Below, in pieces: positions 45,201 to 55,876 of a stretch of DNA of 61,768 bases. The translations under genes and the position numbers were made by a program. This DNA is from Alkalihalobacillus trypoxylicola (GTDB lineage: Bacteria > Bacillota > Bacilli > Bacillales > Bacillaceae_D). The notes under the pieces are model-generated. The model was not told the origin of the DNA and searched no databases. It saw only the letters and a list, made by a program, of their open reading frames with translations. The stretch spans positions 434,649-496,416 of the forward strand of contig NZ_LTAO01000012.1 in assembly GCF_001590785.1 (NCBI RefSeq). Direction: 5' to 3'. The number at the start of each line of letters is the position of its first letter. Position 1 is the first letter of the stretch.

Positions 45201-45647
45201 AAAAAAGGCGAGTATATGGCCTTTATAAAAATGAGTGATGAAACACGACGTTTTGATGGTGTGATCTTTCCAAAGATTTGGAAAGAGTCTGCAAGTACTT
45301 TTAAAGAAGGGCAATTACTGCTGCTTGAAGGTAAATTTGATTATTCTAAGGAAGACAATCAATTTATTATCAACAAAGCTAAGTCATTAGAAGTACTAAC
45401 AAGAATTAACCAGATAAACTATTCAAAAGGGTTGTTTTTGAAGATACCTTCAGAGATAAAAAAACAAGAGGTTATGGCTACCATTCATCAAATTGTTCGG
45501 GATTATCACGGGCATTCTCAAGTGATTGTTGTTGATGAGGCTACAAAGAAAAAAGTTCAGTTACATGAGAAGGTTAATGGCTCAAAAGAGCTAATAAAAG
45601 AATTAGAAGACTTATTAGGAATAGATAATGTTGTTTTTAGTCCGTGA
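42282..45647 (+). CDS. dnaE: DNA polymerase III alpha subunit DnaE (DnaE1/DnaE3 type)
   Basis: 1121 residues: PHP domain (about 1-200), polymerase palm with the three catalytic Asp in PDIDIDFPD (near residue 388), fingers, helix-hairpin-helix region and C-terminal OB fold (AVLVVNIKQIKTKKGEYMAF). In the PHP domain the usual HxxxH start is VQTNVYSEYSLL, so the metal-binding histidines are lost and this PHP domain is probably inactive. DnaE extends RNA primers before handing over to PolC. GCGAGGG precedes the start; position after ytrH matches B. subtilis dnaE. Confidence 0.96.
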   Translation: MKWVQTNVYSEYSLLSSTNRIDDLVKSAKSLGYEALALTDHHVMYGAIPFYEACLKYHIKPLLGLEVTVMDDEMGEQQLYTKRLIAKSEEGYRSLIRIASVLGTKNPKESYLTKEEWLNYVKGCVIILPFYNGGHQFHLKNQNQATAIQWIKNWTKETWLEDTYIELNGDGEQESYQRAQLIELAKQLQMKYIPGRPLRFLFKEDRASYLILKSIKLRKPVEHITLSKEEENAYFISLEKWQAFYGDIPNVTANMDKLIKSCQVTLEFNQLQMPQYPLKEGNRSQYLRQLCEKGLKSRYPFVTDEISERLEHELQIIQSMGFEDYFLVVWDFVRFAKEQNILVGPGRGSAAGSLVAYLLAITEIDPIEYQLLFERFLNPERKSLPDIDIDFPDHRREEVIEYVQKKYGEKHVAQIMTFGTFAARAAIRDVGKALGVHAYQIEKVAKMISSRYHTTIEQTLEQNQELVTLCQQSEEVARMLELAHKIEGLPRHVSTHAAGVIISKSPITQYVALQNGGSNVYITQAPMEVLEKLGFVKFDFLGLRNLTVLENMNEMIYRETGEALDFLKIPLTDSKVYELLAKGETTGIFQLESPGMRKVLRQLGPKNIEDIVAVNALYRPGPMDFIPNYIEGKNAKDSTIHYIHPDLESILGITYGVVVYQEQIMQIAVYLAGYSLAEADLLRRAISKKNRDELLKEKQHFIMGSKAKGYSSSIGEEVFKLIERFANYGFNRSHAVAYSFISYQLAYVKVHFPAIFYAALLSSAVHQSDKLVEYLEEVRNAGIRILPPSLEKSGAYFTVEERHIIRTGYLPIDHIGLQAAKELLVLKQQETPKNLFEFCVKVNLKIINRRMIENLIKAGALDFFEEERATMLATIDEALEYAERVREFEEESAGLFTISLERPNYIWQEPLSDLEKLEYEFEVFGFYLSGHPIEKYETVLESFKRTTIEQALKEKRNLCRIAVLVVNIKQIKTKKGEYMAFIKMSDETRRFDGVIFPKIWKESASTFKEGQLLLLEGKFDYSKEDNQFIINKAKSLEVLTRINQINYSKGLFLKIPSEIKKQEVMATIHQIVRDYHGHSQVIVVDEATKKKVQLHEKVNGSKELIKELEDLLGIDNVVFSP

Positions 45648-45669
45648 GTAGACAACCTAAGAATTAGGG

Positions 45670-45698
45670 TTGGCTAATGAAAGAGGATCATTTATAAT
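45670..45698 (+). promoter_or_regulatory. Sigma-A promoter of the malic enzyme gene
   Basis: TTGGCT (45670-45675), a 17-bp spacer and TATAAT (45693-45698). Confidence 0.7.
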
Positions 45699-45711
45699 AG
45701 TAATGTTTTAG

Positions 45712-45722
45712 TGGTCAGACCA
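45712..45722. promoter_or_regulatory. FadR/GntR-type operator at the malic enzyme transcription start
   Basis: TGGTCAGACCA is a perfect 11-bp palindrome around its central base and matches the TGGTnnnACCA sites bound by FadR-subfamily GntR regulators. It begins 13 bases after the -10 box, a position that blocks transcription. A FadR-type regulator is encoded downstream at 47067. Confidence 0.7.
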
Positions 45723-45781
45723 GTGAGTCAATTCCAATGAATCGTGAACTCAGAAGGATAAAAATAAGGAGAGTGACCTTT

Positions 45782-47023
45782 GTGTCCACATTAAAAGAAG
45801 AAGCATTGCACATTCACCGTGTGAATCAAGGAAAGCTAGAATCAAAATCAAAAGTACCCGTTAAGACAGCCAACGATTTAAGTTTAGCTTATTCTCCAGG
45901 TGTTGCCGAACCATGTAAAGAAATTTTTGAAGATGTTGAATCGGTATATGAGTATACAATGAAAGGGAATATGGTTGCGGTTGTAAGTAACGGTACAGCA
46001 GTCCTAGGGTTAGGTAACATAGGTCCTGAAGCCTCTTTACCTGTTATGGAGGGTAAGGCTGTATTGTTTAAGTCATTTGCAGGTGTAGATGCTTTCCCTA
46101 TTTGCTTACGTTCTGAAAATGTTGACCAAATTGTAGAAACGGTCAAATTATTAGAGCCTACATTTGGTGGGATAAATTTAGAAGATATTGCAGCACCAAG
46201 CTGCTTTGAAATTGAAGAACGATTGAAGAAAGAAACGAATATACCTATCTTTCATGATGACCAGCATGGAACAGCTATCGTTACGTTAGCTGGTTTAATT
46301 AATGCCCTGAAATTATCAGGCAAGAAGCTATCTGAAATTAGAGTCGTAGCAAATGGAGCGGGTGCAGCAGGAATTGCTATTATAAAGTTGCTTCACAGAA
46401 TGGGTGTACGTGATATTATTATGTGTGATTCCAAAGGGGCTATTTATGAAAATCGACCATTTGGTATGAATGATGTCAAAGCAGAAGTTGCTAAATATAC
46501 AAATAAAGATCAAAAAGAAGGTTCCTTAGCAGATGTTATTGTTGGAACAGATGTATTTATTGGTGTTTCAGTTGCAGGTTCTTTAACGACTGAAATGGTT
46601 CAATCTATGAATGCTGATCCGATTATTTTTGCTATGGCTAATCCTGATCCTGAAATTATGCCAGTGGATGCGAAAGCTGCTGGAGCTAGTGTGATTGGAA
46701 CAGGCCGTTCTGATTTCCCTAACCAAGTAAATAACGTTCTTGCATTTCCAGGGATTTTCAGAGGTGCATTGGATGTCCGTGCTACACATATCAATGAGGA
46801 AATGAAGGTAGCTGCGGTATATGCAATAGCTGACTTAGTAAAACAAGAGGATTTATCAGCAGACTATGTGATTCCTGCTCCTTTTGATACGAGAGTTGCT
46901 CCTGCGGTAGCAGCTGCAGTTGCTAAGGCAGCGATGGAAACTGGGGTTGCAAGAAAAAGGGTAGACCCAGAAAGCATTGCTGAAAAAACGAAAAAGTTAG
47001 CAATCATTGGCCAAAATTCTTAA
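45782..47023 (+). CDS. ytsJ: NAD(P)-dependent malic enzyme (YtsJ type)
   Basis: 413 residues from GTG 45782, with AAGGAGAG upstream; the frame extends to 45737 without a site. Motifs: YSPGVAEPC, IPIFHDDQHGTAIVTLAGLI (metal and substrate binding) and the NAD(P)-binding VVANGAGAAGIAIIKL. It converts malate to pyruvate and CO2. Followed 43 bases later by the FadR-type gene and then accDA; its promoter carries the palindrome described above. Confidence 0.93.
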   Translation: MSTLKEEALHIHRVNQGKLESKSKVPVKTANDLSLAYSPGVAEPCKEIFEDVESVYEYTMKGNMVAVVSNGTAVLGLGNIGPEASLPVMEGKAVLFKSFAGVDAFPICLRSENVDQIVETVKLLEPTFGGINLEDIAAPSCFEIEERLKKETNIPIFHDDQHGTAIVTLAGLINALKLSGKKLSEIRVVANGAGAAGIAIIKLLHRMGVRDIIMCDSKGAIYENRPFGMNDVKAEVAKYTNKDQKEGSLADVIVGTDVFIGVSVAGSLTTEMVQSMNADPIIFAMANPDPEIMPVDAKAAGASVIGTGRSDFPNQVNNVLAFPGIFRGALDVRATHINEEMKVAAVYAIADLVKQEDLSADYVIPAPFDTRVAPAVAAAVAKAAMETGVARKRVDPESIAEKTKKLAIIGQNS

Positions 47024-47066
47024 TAGATACAAATCAGGCTTCTAGTTAAAAGCAGAAGGAGTTACC

Positions 47067-47714
47067 GTGCAATCAAAGCGTTTTTTAGATGTGATTAAAG
47101 AAATCAATCATTTAATAATCGAGCAACACTTAAACGCTGGTGATCAACTACCGTCTGAGCGAGAGCTAAGTGAACGCTTATCGGTAGGCCGTTCTTCTGT
47201 CAGAGAGGCGCTACGAGCATTAGAATTATTAGATGTAATTGAAACACGACGGGGGGAAGGTACGTTTATTAAGCCTTCAAGTAGCCATCGTCTCGTCGAT
47301 CTACTATTAATGTTTATGCTACGAAACGACGAAGCAAAAAATAATTTAAAAGAAACGAGAATTATTATTGAGTTGGAATTAATGAAGTTAGCGATGCCTA
47401 ACTTTACAAATAGAGATTATATGGAGTTAAATGATTTAATCTCTAAGCAAAAAAAGCAGAAACAGCAAAAAAGGTATGAGTTAGATTACCTTTTTCATAA
47501 ACAATTAATAGAGATATCAAAAAATAAATTAATGATTAATATATGGACTTCACTAGTGGAGTTTAATAAAGTTATCTGTTTAAATGATTATCATCTAGGC
47601 GATAGTGAACAAGCCGTCATCGATCATCAAGAAATACTTGAGTCGATGTATCAGCATGACCAAGAGAGGTTACTATTTTTATTAAATCGTCATCTTAAAG
47701 AAACCCACTTTTAA
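47067..47714 (+). CDS. FadR-subfamily GntR transcriptional regulator
   Basis: 215 residues from GTG 47067, with AGAAGGAG upstream. The N-terminal winged HTH is LPSERELSERLSVGRSSVRE followed by ALRALELLDVIETRRGEGTF; the C-terminal FCD ligand domain has the usual Asp/His pattern (YELDYLFHKQLIE and later HQEILES). Located between malic enzyme and accDA. The TGGTCAGACCA site before the malic enzyme points to autoregulation of the unit and a role in balancing pyruvate and malonyl-CoA supply; the effector is unknown. Confidence 0.85.
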   Translation: MQSKRFLDVIKEINHLIIEQHLNAGDQLPSERELSERLSVGRSSVREALRALELLDVIETRRGEGTFIKPSSSHRLVDLLLMFMLRNDEAKNNLKETRIIIELELMKLAMPNFTNRDYMELNDLISKQKKQKQQKRYELDYLFHKQLIEISKNKLMINIWTSLVEFNKVICLNDYHLGDSEQAVIDHQEILESMYQHDQERLLFLLNRHLKETHF

Positions 47715-47840
47715 AAAGAAGTAAATAGTAGTGGTTATAAATTAAAAGCTTGACCATACAATAAATTATCTTTATGTTTTTCAATAGTTAAGCTTCCATT
47801 ATTGGGTACGATGAATTAAGGTGGCAAGTGAGGTGCCAAA

Positions 47841-48689
47841 ATGAATATCAAGGATTTATTTGTCAAAAAGAAGCGCTATGCTACAATCCCCTCTGAAAGA
47901 GCTAAGCAAGAGGTGCCAGAAGGCTTAATGACCAAGTGTCCTTCTTGTCGTACGATTATGTATACAAAGGAATTAAAAAAGAACTTATTAGTTTGTGCTT
48001 CTTGTGGACATCACCACCGAATGAACGCTTATGAAAGAATCGCTAGTTTATTTGATGAAGGAAGCTTTAAGGAATATGACCAAGGAATTACGAGTGAAAA
48101 TCCACTAAACTTCCCAACTTATGAACAAAAGCTAGAGGATATAAGGAAGAAAACGGGACTTAATGAAGGGATCGTTACTGGAGAAGGAACGATCAATGAA
48201 GGACCAGCTGTGGTCGCTGTTATGGACCCTCGATTTATTATGGGAAGTATGGGCTCAGCAATTGGTGAAAAAATTACAAGGGCTGTAGAAGAAGCAGTTA
48301 AAAAGAAATATCCGTTTATTTTGTTTTCTGCATCTGGTGGAGCGAGAATGCAAGAAGGTGTTTTAAGTCTAATGCAAATGGCTAAAACAAGTGCAGCGTT
48401 GGAGAAATTAAGTCGTGAAGGCTTACTCTTTATTTCGATTATGACACATCCAACAACGGGTGGAGTTTCGGCTAGCTTTGCTTCTCTTGGTGATTATAAT
48501 TTCGCAGAACCAAAAGCACTAATTGGTTTTGCTGGAAGACGAATCATCGAACAAACGATTAGACAAGAGCTTCCAGAAAACTTTCAAACAGCTGAATTTT
48601 TATTAGAGCATGGGCAGTTGGACCGAGTGATTCATCGCTCAGAATTGAAGGAAACACTAGCAAACATTATTGATATGCACCAAGTGTAA
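47841..48689 (+). CDS. accD: Acetyl-CoA carboxylase carboxyltransferase beta subunit
   Basis: 282 residues. A zinc ribbon at C33, C36, C52 and C55 (CPSC and CASC) is followed by the carboxyltransferase crotonase fold with the oxyanion segment [12 protein letters not shown]. It works with AccA to make malonyl-CoA for fatty acid synthesis. GTGAGGTGCCAAA precedes the start. accA follows 21 bases later. Confidence 0.97.
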   Translation: MNIKDLFVKKKRYATIPSERAKQEVPEGLMTKCPSCRTIMYTKELKKNLLVCASCGHHHRMNAYERIASLFDEGSFKEYDQGITSENPLNFPTYEQKLEDIRKKTGLNEGIVTGEGTINEGPAVVAVMDPRFIMGSMGSAIGEKITRAVEEAVKKKYPFILFSASGGARMQEGVLSLMQMAKTSAALEKLSREGLLFISIMTHPTTGGVSASFASLGDYNFAEPKALIGFAGRRIIEQTIRQELPENFQTAEFLLEHGQLDRVIHRSELKETLANIIDMHQV

Positions 48690-48710
48690 AGCCTATAAGG
48701 GGGTACCGAA

Positions 48711-49688
48711 ATGGCAACAGATCTTAAGTTTGAAAAACCTATTATTGAATTGAAAAATAAGATTAACGAATTACGTTCTTTTACTGAAGAAAAAGAAATA
48801 GATTTATCAGAGGAAATTAAAAAATTAGAGTCACGACTACAAGATTTAGAAAAAGAAATTTACGGAAATTTAAAGCCGTGGGAAAGAGTTCAAATAGCTC
48901 GTCATACGGAAAGACCGACGACGTTAGATTACATTTCTCATCTTTTTAGCAACTTTATTGAATTACATGGTGATCGTTTGTATGGAGATGATCCAGCTAT
49001 TGTGGGAGGGATTGCTAAATTTGAAGGCAAACCTGTAACGGTAATTGGTCATCAACGTGGGAAAGATACAAAAGATAATATTTATCGTAATTTTGGAATG
49101 CCACATCCAGAAGGCTATCGAAAAGCTTTACGCCTAATGAAGCAAGCCGATAAGTTTAACAGACCTATTATTTGCTTTATTGATACAAAAGGTGCGTATC
49201 CTGGGAAAGAGGCAGAGGAACGTGGACAAAGCGAAGCAATTGCCCGTAATTTAATCGAAATGGCTGGATTCTCTGTTCCTATTATTTGTATTGTCATTGG
49301 TGAGGGAGGTAGTGGTGGAGCTCTCGCTTTAGGTGTAGGCAATCATATTCATATGCTTGAAAACTCTACTTATTCTGTTATATCACCTGAAGGTGCTGCC
49401 GCTTTATTATGGAAGGACGCTTCTTTAGCACAAAAAGCAGCGGAGACAATGAAAATAACGGCTCCAGATTTAAAACAGCTGGGTGTGATTGATGAAATTA
49501 TCCCTGAAGTCAAAGGTGGAGCTCATCGTGATGTTAAAGCGCAGGCGTCATTTATAGAAAAAATCATTAAAGAATCATTACAGCAATTAACTCTTTTATC
49601 GAAGGAAGAGCTTATTGAACAAAAATACATGAAATACAAAAACATTGGAGAATATAGCGTTGTAAGCGATAACAACAACAGCAGATAA
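48711..49688 (+). CDS. accA: Acetyl-CoA carboxylase carboxyltransferase alpha subunit
   Basis: 325 residues: an N-terminal coiled-coil-like part (about 1-60, [20 protein letters not shown]) and the crotonase-fold domain with [20 protein letters not shown] and [14 protein letters not shown]. It pairs with AccD. GGGGGTACCGAA precedes the start. A terminator follows and separates it from pfkA. Confidence 0.97.
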   Translation: MATDLKFEKPIIELKNKINELRSFTEEKEIDLSEEIKKLESRLQDLEKEIYGNLKPWERVQIARHTERPTTLDYISHLFSNFIELHGDRLYGDDPAIVGGIAKFEGKPVTVIGHQRGKDTKDNIYRNFGMPHPEGYRKALRLMKQADKFNRPIICFIDTKGAYPGKEAEERGQSEAIARNLIEMAGFSVPIICIVIGEGGSGGALALGVGNHIHMLENSTYSVISPEGAAALLWKDASLAQKAAETMKITAPDLKQLGVIDEIIPEVKGGAHRDVKAQASFIEKIIKESLQQLTLLSKEELIEQKYMKYKNIGEYSVVSDNNNSR

Positions 49689-49719
49689 AGTGCTTTCTAT
49701 AATATGGAAGCACTTTTTT
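49687..49719 (+). terminator. Terminator of accDA
   Basis: AAGTGCTTTC and GAAGCACTT followed by TTTT. Confidence 0.85.
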
Positions 49720-51025
<1,306 letters not shown>

Positions 51026-51067
51026 GTAATAAAAATTAGAATAGATATAAAATTTTAGGAGGCAATT

Positions 51068-52825
51068 ATGAGAAAAACGAAAATTGTATGTACGATAGGT
51101 CCAGCAAGTGAAAGCATTGATAAGCTAGTAAGCTTAATGGAAGCTGGAATGAATGTAGCCAGATTGAACTTCTCTCACGGAGATTTTGAAGAGCATGGAG
51201 CTCGTATTGTAAACATTAGGAAAGCATCTGAAATGACAGGGAAGACGGTAGCGATTCTATTAGATACAAAAGGTCCAGAAATTAGAACCCAAACATTAGA
51301 AAATGGCGTGGCAGAATTAAAAGCAGGGCAACAGCTTGTAATTTCTATGACAGAGGTTGTCGGAAATAGCGAAAAGATTTCAATTACATATCCAGAATTA
51401 GTTCATGATGTAAAAGTAGGATCTAAAATTTTACTAGATGATGGTTTAATCGAGCTAGAAGTGGCAGAGATTTTAGAATCAGCAATTGTAACAAAGGTTT
51501 TAAATAGTGGAGTATTAAAAAATAAAAAAGGTGTAAACGTTCCGAATGTAAGTGTGAATTTACCAGGAATTACCGATAAGGATGCAGCAGATATTAAATT
51601 TGGAATTGAGCAAAATGTGGATTTTGTAGCAGCTTCATTTGTTCGTCGTGCGGCTGATGTTCTTCAAATTAGAGAGCTACTTGAAAGTAATAATGGCTCA
51701 CATGTTAAAATCATCCCTAAGATTGAAAACCAAGAAGGTGTCGATAATATTGATGAAATCCTTCAAGTTTCAGATGGTTTAATGGTTGCTCGTGGAGATT
51801 TAGGCGTAGAAATTCCAGTAGAGGAAGTACCGTTAGTTCAGAAGATGTTAATTAAAAAGTGTAATGCTGAAGCGAAGCCTGTTATTACAGCTACGCAAAT
51901 GCTGGACTCTATGCAAAGAAACCCTCGTCCTACAAGAGCTGAAGCAAGTGATGTAGCTAATGCCATTTTTGATGGTACGGATGCGATTATGCTTTCAGGA
52001 GAAACGGCAGCTGGAGACTATCCAATCGACGCAGTAAAAACGATGGACAAAATTGCCGCTCGTACTGAAAAATCACTAAACTACAAAGCTATTTTAAGCA
52101 AGAAAACGAAAGAAGAAGAAGCGGCAACAACGACTAGTGCCATTGGACAATCGGTTGTTCATACGGCTTCAAACTTAAATTCACCGTTTATCCTTTCGGC
52201 AACAGAAAGTGGCTACACAGCTCATATCGTATCTAAATATCGTCCTAAAGCAGATATTATTGCGGTTACTAGTAACGAGCATATCGTTCGTCAATTAAGT
52301 CTTGCATGGGGAGTTTATCCGGTGCTAGGAGAAAAAGCACAATCGACGGATCATATGCTAGAAACAACAGTGGAAGCTGCCTTGAAAACAGGAGTGATTA
52401 AGCAAGGTGAGAGAGTTGTTATTACGGCTGGAGTTCCAGTTGGTGAGTCGGGTACAACTAATTTAATTAAAGTTCATGTTATTGGAGAAGTGGTTGCCAA
52501 AGGACAAGGCATTGGTAAAAGCTCGGTAACAGGTAAAATTGTGATAGCTCATGATGCAGCTGAAGCAAATGAAAAAGTCCAAGAAGGCTCTATCTTAGTA
52601 ACGCAAAGTACTGATAAAGATATGATACCTGCCTTTGAAAAAGCAGCGGCCGTTATTACTGAAGAAGGCGGTTTAACGTCTCATGCTGCAGTTGTTGGTA
52701 TTAGTCTAAATACTCCTGTAGTAGTAGGGGTAGATGGTGCATTAACGTTATTTGCAGAGGGTGATGAAGTAACGGTTGATAGCACTCGTGGAGACATCTA
52801 TAGAGGACACGCTAGTGTACTTTAA
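51068..52825 (+). CDS. pyk: Pyruvate kinase with C-terminal PEP-utiliser-like domain
   Basis: 585 residues. The N-terminal 470 carry the pyruvate kinase barrel ([70 protein letters not shown]). The last 110 residues are the extra PEP-utilising-enzyme-like domain seen in Bacillus and Geobacillus ([12 protein letters not shown], without phosphotransfer role established). It makes pyruvate and ATP. TAGGAGGCAATT precedes the start. Confidence 0.97.
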   Translation: MRKTKIVCTIGPASESIDKLVSLMEAGMNVARLNFSHGDFEEHGARIVNIRKASEMTGKTVAILLDTKGPEIRTQTLENGVAELKAGQQLVISMTEVVGNSEKISITYPELVHDVKVGSKILLDDGLIELEVAEILESAIVTKVLNSGVLKNKKGVNVPNVSVNLPGITDKDAADIKFGIEQNVDFVAASFVRRAADVLQIRELLESNNGSHVKIIPKIENQEGVDNIDEILQVSDGLMVARGDLGVEIPVEEVPLVQKMLIKKCNAEAKPVITATQMLDSMQRNPRPTRAEASDVANAIFDGTDAIMLSGETAAGDYPIDAVKTMDKIAARTEKSLNYKAILSKKTKEEEAATTTSAIGQSVVHTASNLNSPFILSATESGYTAHIVSKYRPKADIIAVTSNEHIVRQLSLAWGVYPVLGEKAQSTDHMLETTVEAALKTGVIKQGERVVITAGVPVGESGTTNLIKVHVIGEVVAKGQGIGKSSVTGKIVIAHDAAEANEKVQEGSILVTQSTDKDMIPAFEKAAAVITEEGGLTSHAAVVGISLNTPVVVGVDGALTLFAEGDEVTVDSTRGDIYRGHASVL

Positions 52826-52842
52826 GATTTTCTGTTAAAAAC

Positions 52843-52877
52843 AAAGCTTTGAGAATTCAAGTTCTCAGAGCTTTTTT
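52843..52877 (+). terminator. Terminator of pfkA-pyk
   Basis: AAAGCTTTGAGAA and TTCTCAGAGCTTT, with a 6-base loop and TTTT after. Confidence 0.9.
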
Positions 52878-53380
52878 AGTTGAATAAATGAACCCTAAGC
52901 TAGGTCTTGGTTACTGAAAAAGCTTCTAGTGGTATACTAAAAACGCCCCCCGAGGTATAGATTATTTAATGCTTTAAAAATACTAACAGTTTGCACATAC
53001 AAATTGGAATGGTATCATATCGTATTTGTTTAGGGATTAGTCAGTAACAAAAGCCTCAGTCGCAGAGCCAGATACTGGGACAAAAATGATTATTTAATGT
53101 AGCGAAACTTGAAATGGTGTGTAATGGATGCATACACAAATAACGAACAGGGTCTTCCCTCTTATCATAAGAAGCAAGGTTTTTTGAAAAAACGTTCATT
53201 TAGCAGAGTGTGTGGGGGAGTAAACTGCTTGGCCCCTAACTCATGTGGAATTCTTCATACATGGGTATGGTCTTATCTTATTTGGTAGCACTAAAAGTAA
53301 CGATGAAATTCGAACTTATTGCTTTCGATATTCTAAACAAGTAAGATGGATATAAGAGTTTCAGTTTAAAGGAGAATATT
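52878..53380. promoter_or_regulatory. Long intergenic region before fxsA, with promoter-like boxes
   Basis: About 500 bases. Two promoter-like sets face fxsA: TTACTG/TATACT near 52911-52938, and TTGCAC (52991-52996) with TATCAT (53013-53018). It also contains the half copy of repeat A (53100-53200). No gene seen. Confidence 0.4.
53100..53200 (+). repeat. Half copy of composite repeat A (5' part)
   Basis: GCGAAACTTGAAATG, GTGTAATGGAT and CAAATAACGA match the 5' boxes of the copies at 58253 and 61211. The following hairpin is degenerate (CTTAT/ATAAG then TTTTTT), and the AGCGGACACAAG half is absent or decayed. Confidence 0.7.
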
Positions 53381-53776
53381 ATGCCGAAGTTTATCCTGCT
53401 TTTTATTTTGATATTCAGTGCTCTAGAAATTACTGGTTTTATTTTAGTTGGAAATTTAATAGGCGTGTTCCCGACCTTACTACTAATCATTTTTACTAGC
53501 ATTATAGGGGCATGGCTAGCCAAAAGAGAAGGCTTGCAAGCGATTCGTGTGGCGCAATTGCAAACCAGTCAAAGACAAATGCCTAGCTCAGCGCTATTGG
53601 ATGGCCTTTGTATTTTATTAGGAGGATTAGCTCTTTTGGTACCGGGGTTTTTATCGGATATTGTGGGCTTTTTGTTGCTCATTCCATTTACAAGAACGTG
53701 GTTCAAAGCTTTATTAAAAAAACAATTAAATCGACTCATTCAAAAAGGAAATTTTGTCGTTATGCACAGGAGGTAA
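53381..53776 (+). CDS. fxsA: FxsA-family membrane protein
   Basis: 131 residues. Hydrophobic segments at about 4-22, 26-45 (VGNLIGVFPTLLLIIFTSII) and 70-98 (LLGGLALLVPGFLSDIVGFL), with the family motif GAWLAKREGLQAIR between them. FxsA is a cytoplasmic-membrane protein known to affect phage exclusion in E. coli; its native role is unclear. AAGGAGAATATT precedes the start. ytwI follows. Confidence 0.9.
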   Translation: MPKFILLFILIFSALEITGFILVGNLIGVFPTLLLIIFTSIIGAWLAKREGLQAIRVAQLQTSQRQMPSSALLDGLCILLGGLALLVPGFLSDIVGFLLLIPFTRTWFKALLKKQLNRLIQKGNFVVMHRR

Positions 53777-53820
53777 CATTTTCTAACTAAAGAATTAGAC
53801 AACAGGAAGGGACGCTGTCC

Positions 53821-54291
53821 ATGTCTCAAGCATCTATATTTTTAATTTTATTATTACTCATAGCATTAGTCGCAAAAAATCAATCACTACTCGTGGCGGT
53901 CATTGTTCTATTAGCGATTAAATGGCTAGGTCTAGGTGATAAAGTATTTCCTCTACTACAAGATAAAGGGATTAATATAGGAGTTACCATTATAACGATT
54001 GCGGTATTAGTTCCTATTGCAACTGGACACATTGGATTTCAGGAGCTAGTTTCTACAGTTAAATCTCCCTATGCATGGATTGCGCTAATATCAGGTATTA
54101 TAGTAGCAGTAATTGCTGCAAGTGGTCTTGATTTGTTGAGGGAGGATCCACACATTACAACCGCATTAGTTTTTGGGACGATTTTAGCTGTTGCCGTATT
54201 TAAAGGAGTCGCTGTTGGTCCTTTAATAGGGGCGGGGATTGCTTACCTCATTATGCAAATATTTTCCTTCTTTACTAAGCACGGAGGTTAA
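53821..54291 (+). CDS. ytwI: DUF441 membrane protein (YtwI)
   Basis: 156 residues with four hydrophobic segments and the family-typical ATGHIGFQELVSTVKSPYAW and GTILAVAVFKGVAVGPLIGA regions. Function unknown. GGAAGGGA lies upstream of the ATG. Part of a unit with fxsA, upstream of citZ, as in B. subtilis. Confidence 0.9.
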   Translation: MSQASIFLILLLLIALVAKNQSLLVAVIVLLAIKWLGLGDKVFPLLQDKGINIGVTIITIAVLVPIATGHIGFQELVSTVKSPYAWIALISGIIVAVIAASGLDLLREDPHITTALVFGTILAVAVFKGVAVGPLIGAGIAYLIMQIFSFFTKHGG

Positions 54292-54336
54292 AAAAAGGGA
54301 GTTTGATTTGTTTAACAATCGGGTAATTATTTTTGT

Positions 54337-54371
54337 AAAGGATCATGCCTATAAGGTCGTAATCCTTTTTC
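54337..54371 (+). terminator. Probable terminator of fxsA-ytwI
   Basis: AAAGGAT and ATCCTTT with partial inner pairing, followed by TTTTC. Confidence 0.6.
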
Positions 54372-54484
54372 ATTTACTTATAGTTGTCCCTTATTCTGTC
54401 TTTAAATGACTAAAAAGGAACAGCTTTTTTGTTTACAATTTTTTTGTAAATATTGGAGTATTATAATTAGTTAAGTCGAAAACA

Positions 54485-54513
54485 TTCACAAAAGTAAAAA
54501 AAATGTTTATAAT
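54485..54513 (+). promoter_or_regulatory. Sigma-A promoter of citZ
   Basis: TTCACA (54485-54490), a 17-bp spacer and TATAAT (54508-54513). A palindrome TTTACAA/TTGTAAA lies upstream near 54431-54449. Confidence 0.65.
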
Positions 54514-54568
54514 GGGGGATGGAGAAATCCTACCTACATAATCATTTCTAATTTTTTTACTTTGGAAA

Positions 54569-54582
54569 TGTAAGCATTTACT
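54569..54582 (+). promoter_or_regulatory. cre-like CcpA site in the citZ leader
   Basis: TGTAAGCATTTACT lies about 55 bases downstream of the -10 box. It resembles the cre in the B. subtilis citZ leader, through which CcpA represses citrate synthase. Confidence 0.65.
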
Positions 54583-54629
54583 AATAGGCTTCTCATGTGA
54601 TGATTTTAGGGGATAAAGGAGAGATAATT

Positions 54630-55745
54630 GTGAGTACAACTCGTGGATTAGAAGGTATTGTCGCGACAACTTCAAGCGTAAGCTCAATCATTGATAATGT
54701 TTTAACCTATCAAGGTTATGAGATTGATGATTTAGCTGAGCATGCTAGCTTTGAAGAGGTAGTTTTTTTACTATGGAATGGTCGTTTGCCAAAAGAGTCT
54801 GAATTAGAAAACTTGAAGGCACAGCTCGCCGAGCATAGTGATATTCCAAGTGAAATCATCGAGCAAATGAAGAGCTATCCATTAAATAGTATTCATCCGA
54901 TGGCCGCATTAAGAACAGCGATTTCAAGTCTAGGATTATATGATGCAGAAGCTGATGTAATGGAGGAAGAAGCAAATCAATTAAAGGCGATTAAGCTACA
55001 AGCTAAAATCCCAACAATTGTAACAACGTTTTCGCGCTTGCGTGAAGGAAAAGAACCGGTTTCGCCTCGTAAAGATTTGGGATTTGCAGCGAATTTCCTA
55101 TATATGTTAACTGGAGAAGAGCCAGAAGAAATTTCTGTGAATGCCTTTAACAAAGCGCTTGTTCTTCACGCAGATCACGAATTAAACGCTTCGACTTTTA
55201 CTGCTCGCGTTTGTGTTGCAACGTTATCTGATGTTTATTCTGGAATAACAGCAGCCATTGGTGCTTTAAAAGGACCACTGCATGGTGGTGCAAATGAAGC
55301 GGTTATGAAAATGCTTAATGAGATTGGTTCCGTTGAGAACGTAGAGCCTTATATTCGTAAAGCGATTGATAATAAAGAAAAAATCATGGGATTTGGTCAC
55401 CGCGTATACAAAAATGGAGACCCTCGTGCTAAGCATTTAAAAGAAATGTCGAAAAAGCTTACTGAAATTACAGGTGAGTCTAAGTGGTATGAAATGTCTG
55501 TCAAAATTGACGAACTATTCACATCAGAAAAAGGGATTTTACCAAACGTAGACTTTTACTCGGCTAGTGTTTACCACAGCTTAGGTATTGATCATGATTT
55601 ATTTACACCTATTTTCGCAGTAAGTAGAACTTCTGGGTGGTTAGCTCATATTTTAGAGCAATATAGCAATAATCGTCTTATTCGTCCTCGTGCTGAATAC
55701 AACGGTCCAGGAAAACAAGTCTATATACCATTAGAGAAGCGTTAA
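54630..55745 (+). CDS. citZ: Citrate synthase
   Basis: 371 residues from GTG 54630 (MSTTRGLEGIVATTSSVSSI), with AAAGGAGAG upstream; the ORF opens earlier at 54597. Catalytic motifs: LHADHELNASTF, GPLHGGANEAV and GFGHRVYKNGDPRAK, with NVDFYSASVYHSLGI near the end. It condenses oxaloacetate with acetyl-CoA. icd and mdh follow on the same strand. Confidence 0.97.
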   Translation: MSTTRGLEGIVATTSSVSSIIDNVLTYQGYEIDDLAEHASFEEVVFLLWNGRLPKESELENLKAQLAEHSDIPSEIIEQMKSYPLNSIHPMAALRTAISSLGLYDAEADVMEEEANQLKAIKLQAKIPTIVTTFSRLREGKEPVSPRKDLGFAANFLYMLTGEEPEEISVNAFNKALVLHADHELNASTFTARVCVATLSDVYSGITAAIGALKGPLHGGANEAVMKMLNEIGSVENVEPYIRKAIDNKEKIMGFGHRVYKNGDPRAKHLKEMSKKLTEITGESKWYEMSVKIDELFTSEKGILPNVDFYSASVYHSLGIDHDLFTPIFAVSRTSGWLAHILEQYSNNRLIRPRAEYNGPGKQVYIPLEKR

Positions 55746-55876
55746 GTTGCCAGAAGGTATCAATGAATAAAGGCAGGAAAATAAAGATATTTAGTGACAA
55801 TATTCTTTGTTTTTTGATAAGCTAAGTATGCACACTATATAAAGCAAGGTTAATTATTTGAGGAGGTTTTATCGAA

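Noticed and set aside
45737-45781. Earlier start for the malic enzyme
   Set aside because: The extra codons have no ribosome binding site, while GTG 45782 has AAGGAG at good spacing.
53608-53790. Second open frame overlapping fxsA
   Set aside because: It is an out-of-frame shadow of fxsA; fxsA has the ribosome binding site and the family motifs.
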